Source: an uncultured Methylococcaceae bacterium
Lineage (GTDB): Bacteria > Pseudomonadota > Gammaproteobacteria > Methylococcales > Methylococcaceae
NCBI GenBank assembly: GCA_903930145.1
Contig: CAIYXP010000030.1
Location: 1 to 39,747 of the forward strand
Direction of reading: 5' to 3'
Length of the DNA stretch: 39,747 nt
Part shown: positions 35,340-39,747 of the stretch, piece after piece
Layout: the number at the start of each line of letters is the position of its first letter
Numbering within the stretch: the first letter of the stretch is position 1
Notes under the pieces: model-generated
Database searches by the model: none
Seen by the model: only the letters and a program-made list of their open reading frames with translations
Told to the model about the DNA's origin: nothing
Program-made: the position numbers and the translations under genes

Positions 35340-37211
35340 TTATGCAAGCGGCTTATCCAGCCATTTTAGCAAAGTCGCATAAAGCAGTTCCGGATCCACA
35401 GGTTTGCTGATATGGTCGTCCATGCCTGCGGCAAGACAGCGATCACGGTCTTCAACAAAGGCATTGGCGGTCACCGCAAGGATGGGAGTTTGCGAATGAC
35501 CCGGCAACACCCGAATGGCCCGCGTCGCATCCACTCCGTTCATTTTGGGCATTTGCATATCCATCAGGATCAAGGCATAGAGCCTACGGCGAGCGAGTTC
35601 AACCGCTGCCTCGCCATCCTCGGCCATGTCCACTACAAGGCCGACATCTTCGAGCAATCCAAGAGAAACCTCCCGATTGATAGGCTCGTCTTCTGCCAAC
35701 AAAACGCGAGTGCCTGAGAATTGGGCTATAAGCCGCGCTTCGTAATTGTCTTGCGGAACTGGTGGGGCAATCATGCTGAAATTTTTGGCCTTCAAGCAGC
35801 AGATGGTCAGAGAAAATGTACTGCCCATTCCAAGTTGGCTGAACAGCGTAATATCCCCACCCATCATCTGTGCCAATCGGCGGCTGATGGCAAGCCCCAA
35901 CCCAGTGCCGCCATACTTTCGAGTCATGGAACTGTCGGCCTGTTCGAAGGCGCTGAATAATTGCCTTTGGCTTTTCTCTGGAATGCCAATGCCAGTGTCA
36001 TGCACTTCAAAGCAAAGCAGAATTTCGGTTGGAGTTTCCTTGAGCATTTTTATGCGTAAAGCGACGCAGCCCAGATCGGTGAATTTGATTGCATTGGACG
36101 TGAGATTGAGCAATATCTGGCCTAATCTTAATGGATCGCCCAAAAGCGCTATGTCCCTGACAAGCGGGGAAACTTCAAAATTCAATATTAGGCCCTTTTC
36201 CGTGGCTTTCGGACTCGTCAAGTTCCAAAGATCATCAAGGACTTTGCTGAGCTTGAAGTCGACTTGATCCAAATTCAGGCGTTCGGCTTCAATCTTGGAA
36301 AGATCAAGTATGTCATTGATGATGCCGAGCAAGTGTTTTGATGCCATGCTGATTTTATTGAGTTGCTCGATGAGTTTGGGATCTTGTGCCCTACGCAAAG
36401 CCAGCAGGGTCATGCCCATGATGGCGTTCATCGGTGTGCGCAACTCGTGACTCATATTGGCGAGGAAGGTGCTTTTGGCCTTGTTCGCGGTTTCAGCGGC
36501 TTCTTTGGCGATGGAAAGTGCCAAGGTGCGTTCGGTAAGGCTATCGTAAGCCGCTTTAAGGCGATGCTCGGCGAGGCTTTGTTGCGCCACCTGATTGGCC
36601 AGCCCAACCAGAAGATTGAGGATAGCGGGGACTTTCTCCTCTTCGACGATGGGCACCTCGGATAATGCTTGAAAATAAGCGTCATGATCGAATCCGAATT
36701 CGATGCTCTGACGCTCAAATTCATCCAGTTCAGGCGCTTGCAAAAAGAACTGGCCGATAAACAGATTGGCAATATGCCGGCCTTCGATGAGGATGGGGGA
36801 GCAGCAATCGGTCAATCCGTTGCGGCAACGATAAATCGCATAGCCTTTACCTTCTTGCATTTGTCGCGACAGGGATACATCACTTTCCACACAACGGGAA
36901 AGAGTCGCTTCATTGACACGGTGAAACTCCATGCAAAGGCGCTGCCATTTTGATGACGCCAGCACCCTGCCTTTCAAATCGATGATGGCAACCGGCAGGC
37001 CGACCACATCCAAATAGTTGGCGAATACCTCGTTCAGTTGGCTAAAGTCGATGAGATGCGCCAGATCGAGCATCCCATCAGCGTCTTTATCGGCTGCTTC
37101 ATCTACCAAAGCCCGGTTCCAAGGCGCATCAAGGGGATCGCGCATTTGCAACAGCTTCGGCGAGCGGGCAAAGAGAATGGGTTTCAAACCGGTTGTTGAA
37201 TTCTTAATCAT
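35340..37211 (-). CDS. hybrid sensor histidine kinase with PocR sensory domain and receiver
   Basis: This protein of about 623 aa has an N-terminal PocR-type ligand domain ([32 protein letters not shown] and [10 protein letters not shown]), without membrane helices. A short coiled coil leads to a HisKA domain with the phospho-acceptor His in [12 protein letters not shown]. Next come an HATPase domain ([24 protein letters not shown]) and a receiver domain with the phospho-Asp in LILMDMQMP. PocR domains sense small carbon compounds, so a soluble metabolite is a likely signal. The ATG at 37211 is preferred over a GTG at 37253. The output regulator is not beside it. Confidence 0.9.
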   Translation of the reverse strand: MIKNSTTGLKPILFARSPKLLQMRDPLDAPWNRALVDEAADKDADGMLDLAHLIDFSQLNEVFANYLDVVGLPVAIIDLKGRVLASSKWQRLCMEFHRVNEATLSRCVESDVSLSRQMQEGKGYAIYRCRNGLTDCCSPILIEGRHIANLFIGQFFLQAPELDEFERQSIEFGFDHDAYFQALSEVPIVEEEKVPAILNLLVGLANQVAQQSLAEHRLKAAYDSLTERTLALSIAKEAAETANKAKSTFLANMSHELRTPMNAIMGMTLLALRRAQDPKLIEQLNKISMASKHLLGIINDILDLSKIEAERLNLDQVDFKLSKVLDDLWNLTSPKATEKGLILNFEVSPLVRDIALLGDPLRLGQILLNLTSNAIKFTDLGCVALRIKMLKETPTEILLCFEVHDTGIGIPEKSQRQLFSAFEQADSSMTRKYGGTGLGLAISRRLAQMMGGDITLFSQLGMGSTFSLTICCLKAKNFSMIAPPVPQDNYEARLIAQFSGTRVLLAEDEPINREVSLGLLEDVGLVVDMAEDGEAAVELARRRLYALILMDMQMPKMNGVDATRAIRVLPGHSQTPILAVTANAFVEDRDRCLAAGMDDHISKPVDPELLYATLLKWLDKPLA

Positions 37212-37351
37212 GGCAAACGCAGGTTTTGGCGGGTTGAATTCGCTACGAAGCACATCATATCACCCCTCACCGGTGAGTTCGAGTCATCGGCAAACCTCGT
37301 TATAATATTCCATCCATCCTAATTTTTTCAAACCAACTGAATCCCATAACC

Positions 37352-38158
37352 ATGAAAATCATCCGCTATATTGATTCACACGGGAATACCGGTCACGCTT
37401 CGCAACAGTCATCCGGGGCGGCATTGGCAATTGAAGGCGATTTATTTGGCGATTATCAAGTGACAGATCGCCCAGTCAATATCGCAAAATTACTCGCCCC
37501 GATCCAACCGACCGCCATTGTCTGCATAGGTTTGAACTATAAGCGCCACGCGGAAGAAACGAAGGCCGCCATCCCGCAATATCCGGTGGTGTTCATGAAA
37601 TTGCCGAATGTCATCCAGCATCCCGGTGAACCTATTTTCCTGCCTACGCATTTGAAGAGCGACAAAGTGGATTACGAGTGTGAACTGGCCGTTGTCATCG
37701 GCAAAGCCGCAAAAAATGTGCAGCGGGGAAACGCACTCTCACATGTGTTGGGCTACACCTGCGCAAACGATGTCAGCGCCCGTGATTGGCAGAAACATGC
37801 TGGCGGAGGCCAGTGGTGCCGTGGCAAGACCTTCGACACCTTCTGCCCACTTGGCCCGGTTTTGGTCACCGCCGATGAAATCCCCAATCCTAACCATCTC
37901 AACATCAAAACCATTCTAAACGCTCAGATCATGCAAGACTGGAATACCGATGACATGATTTTCGATGTGCCAAGTTTGATTGAATTCTTGAGCGGCAGCA
38001 CGACCTTGCTGCCGGGTACGGTCATTCTGACCGGCACCCCCCATGGTGTCGGCATGGCCCGTAATCCGCCGGTTTGGTTAAAGGACGGCGATACTGTGAC
38101 GGTGGAGATTGAACAGATTGGCAAACTTACCAATCCGGTGAAGGACGAGGCTTGCTAA
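37352..38158 (+). CDS. fumarylacetoacetate hydrolase (FAH) family protein
   Basis: This 268-aa cytosolic enzyme of the FAH superfamily cleaves or hydrates beta-diketone or oxo-acid substrates such as those in aromatic or acylpyruvate breakdown. The metal-binding signature is visible as CIGLNYKRHAEE, DYECELAVVIGK, GYTCANDVSARDW and LTGTPHGVGMAR. It is divergent from the histidine kinase. The substrate cannot be read from sequence. Confidence 0.9.
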   Translation: MKIIRYIDSHGNTGHASQQSSGAALAIEGDLFGDYQVTDRPVNIAKLLAPIQPTAIVCIGLNYKRHAEETKAAIPQYPVVFMKLPNVIQHPGEPIFLPTHLKSDKVDYECELAVVIGKAAKNVQRGNALSHVLGYTCANDVSARDWQKHAGGGQWCRGKTFDTFCPLGPVLVTADEIPNPNHLNIKTILNAQIMQDWNTDDMIFDVPSLIEFLSGSTTLLPGTVILTGTPHGVGMARNPPVWLKDGDTVTVEIEQIGKLTNPVKDEAC

Positions 38159-38344
38159 TGACCGATAGACAGATTGAATGTGTAGACACCTTAATACCCG
38201 TTGGGGGAGGGACTCATTCAATAGTATTGGGTATTGACGGTCGGACGGCTTCGAGTTAATGGCTGGTTGATGCTTGAAATTGGCCGATTAATAATCTAAG
38301 GCATTAGTCGGCCACCCACAACAGACCCGGCGAGAAAGCAAAAG

Positions 38345-39747
38345 TCAGTCTGTTTTCTTCACCTGTAAATCCACAATCTGGTCAAACACGAGTTTGCCCC
38401 AGCCTTCGCCCCTTCCAGCCGTTTTACGACGCCCGACCCAAACGAATGTCTTGCCTCCTATCCAGCGTACTCGTTGCCAAGAGCGTTCCACATAAACCCC
38501 AGATCGCGGCACTTCTTCTTCCTCGACGAAGTAGGGTGAACGCGGTTCGGATAATATCCATCCACGGGGGGGTTCACCATTAACCATGCGCGCACGTTGT
38601 AGACGGATTTCACTTAGGTTGCCTTCAGCGTGAACGGGAATAAACGGTATCCAATTTTTCGGTACTGTCGCACCCAACGCATAGCGGATTTTTACGTTTT
38701 CATCCGTTGCAACCGGCGGCTCTTCGGTTTCGTTTGTCCGGGCGGCCTCGTAACCGCTCATGCCCTGTCCAGTTTGGGAAGGGATGATGCTTTCCACACC
38801 CCACACCATGTTGGCCATTTCGTCGCGCATGAAATTAACCCGTTCCAGTGGTTCACTCTCCAATCGTTTGCTGACGGCAGGCACGAGATAGAACCGACTG
38901 GTTGAAGGCCACTGGTTTCCTGTTTCAGTATGATGAAACATTGCCCATCGCTGCCATAGGGTTTCTGGGCCTTTCCCTGCGGGGCGAATAAATGTGTGCC
39001 GTCCAAAAGTGTCGTCCACTACTATTCCCCGGATTTCGCAAACGGTGTTGATGTCCATAGGATGAGGCAACATAAACCAATCGTTCGCATAAATCAGCCC
39101 AAACTCTGCCAACATGAGATGCAACAGTCCGGTTGCAGATGTTTCGATTTTTCCAAAGTCTGTCTGTGTCTCTTCCATTTCCCAAAACCGGGGCTGCGGT
39201 TGCCCCTTAAATCGAATCGGTGAAGGCAAAAATGATTCCACCTGTTCAGCGTCAATTTTGGTTACAGGCTCGGCGATATTGCCAAGCTGCCGCCCCTTCA
39301 CTGCATCGAAACTATACCAGTCCAAATGCCCTTGATGGTATTGTTCCGCAAACAAAATGGGTTGTGATTCCTTTGAAACAGGCGTTCCCCCCACTGCAAA
39401 TTGGTATTCCAGGCGGTTTTTCAGCCAAGCATTATTGTTCGTGTCCTCAGGTTGAATAAATAAACGTTCAAATTTCTTTGAACAATACTCGGCAAATTCT
39501 GCCGCGATGGATTTCAAGCTTGTTTTGTCTCCCACAGGTTGCACTTGTTGGGCATCTAACCAAGGATCGAGCGTTCCTCCCTCCGCAGCACGCCAAATGG
39601 CGACACCATCGGCGATGTGACCCGCTACGCAATTGAGGATTTGTTCGGCCTCCGGGTCTTGTATGATTCTTGGTTTTCCTGACGATGGTTGGAAGGGTAG
39701 CACCCTTAGCGGAAACTTATCCAGATAAAGAGCATAATGGCTTTCCA
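38345..39747 (-). CDS. large uncharacterised protein, 5' end beyond the window
   Basis: The frame is open from the right edge through 39703 (a GTG that should not be taken as the start) to the stop at 38345. At least 467 residues are seen, beginning SHYALYLDKFPLRVLPFQPS. The protein is soluble-looking, with Trp/Pro-rich segments such as DWFMLPHPM, FMRDEMANMVWGVE and KNWIPFIPVHAEG, then EEEVPRSGVYVERSWQRVRW and VGRRKTAGRGEG near the C-terminus. I recall similar proteins in bacterial genomes without a set function; contacts with phage-tail-like or toxin-delivery loci are possible but unproven. No signal peptide can be judged because the N-terminus is missing. Confidence 0.7.
   Translation of the reverse strand, partial: ESHYALYLDKFPLRVLPFQPSSGKPRIIQDPEAEQILNCVAGHIADGVAIWRAAEGGTLDPWLDAQQVQPVGDKTSLKSIAAEFAEYCSKKFERLFIQPEDTNNNAWLKNRLEYQFAVGGTPVSKESQPILFAEQYHQGHLDWYSFDAVKGRQLGNIAEPVTKIDAEQVESFLPSPIRFKGQPQPRFWEMEETQTDFGKIETSATGLLHLMLAEFGLIYANDWFMLPHPMDINTVCEIRGIVVDDTFGRHTFIRPAGKGPETLWQRWAMFHHTETGNQWPSTSRFYLVPAVSKRLESEPLERVNFMRDEMANMVWGVESIIPSQTGQGMSGYEAARTNETEEPPVATDENVKIRYALGATVPKNWIPFIPVHAEGNLSEIRLQRARMVNGEPPRGWILSEPRSPYFVEEEEVPRSGVYVERSWQRVRWIGGKTFVWVGRRKTAGRGEGWGKLVFDQIVDLQVKKTD

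Noticed and set aside
38173-38235. Structured RNA or terminator after the FAH gene
   Set aside because: ATTGAATG/CATTCAAT and AATACCC/GGGTATT dyads exist but cross each other, are short, and lack a T-run, so I do not call a feature.
39701-39703. GTG as the true start of the last gene
   Set aside because: The reading frame continues upstream to the window edge with coding-like sequence, so the start is outside the window.

Overview
The window comes from a Gram-negative bacterium, most likely a gammaproteobacterium. The support is an LpxD for lipid A, an Lpp-like lipoprotein beside an L,D-transpeptidase, an outer-membrane efflux channel, a PEP-CTERM protein and a DabAB inorganic-carbon pump. 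An autotrophic or methylotrophic lineage such as the Methylococcales or a sulfur oxidiser would fit, but this is inference and the window has no rRNA or other decisive marker.

Layout. 1-405 holds nine copies of a 22-bp tandem repeat and no convincing gene. 406-8952 is a DNA phosphorothioation (Dnd) locus: dndA runs rightward, and an operon of an unknown 136-aa gene, dndB, dndC, dndD, a second DndB-like gene and an HNH nuclease with a sulfur-binding-domain-like N-terminus runs leftward. dndE and dndFGH are not in the window. A perfect 14-bp inverted repeat lies between the divergent arms. 9112-14429 is a LysR regulator divergent from dabB-dabA. 14633-17686 holds mdh, a copZ-like metal-binding protein, lpxD and a MEKHLA-domain protein. 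17845-18990 has a PIN toxin with its antitoxin, and a frameshifted DNA methyltransferase remnant. 19044-23988 is a ytcA-mdtN-mdtO-mdtP efflux operon. 24298-24850 is a broken gene plus inverted-repeat elements. 24961-27623 holds pgm, an L,D-transpeptidase and an Lpp-like lipoprotein. 27723-29355 has an orphan DUF433 gene, several long inverted repeats and a PEP-CTERM gene whose signal peptide is split by an (AACC)n tract. 29356-31817 is argS and a SPOR-domain protein. 31899-33864 looks like a decayed type III-like modification/helicase operon holding a DUF4160/DUF2442 pair and a RHH/PemK toxin-antitoxin pair. 34288-38158 has a membrane glycosyltransferase, a PocR-type hybrid histidine kinase and an FAH-family hydrolase. 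38345 to the right edge is the C-terminal part of a large protein I cannot name.

How the genes work together. DndA supplies sulfur from cysteine to the iron-sulfur protein DndC, which with the SMC-like ATPase DndD modifies the DNA backbone; DndB proteins are linked to regulation. The striking points are the absence of dndE, a divergent DndB paralogue in its usual place, and a predicted phosphorothioate-reading nuclease translated from the same operon in place of DndFGH. This looks like a self-contained modification-plus-reader defence unit of unusual composition and is the best candidate for a poorly described system here. The rest is largely housekeeping, punctuated by repeat elements and remnants of restriction and toxin-antitoxin modules.
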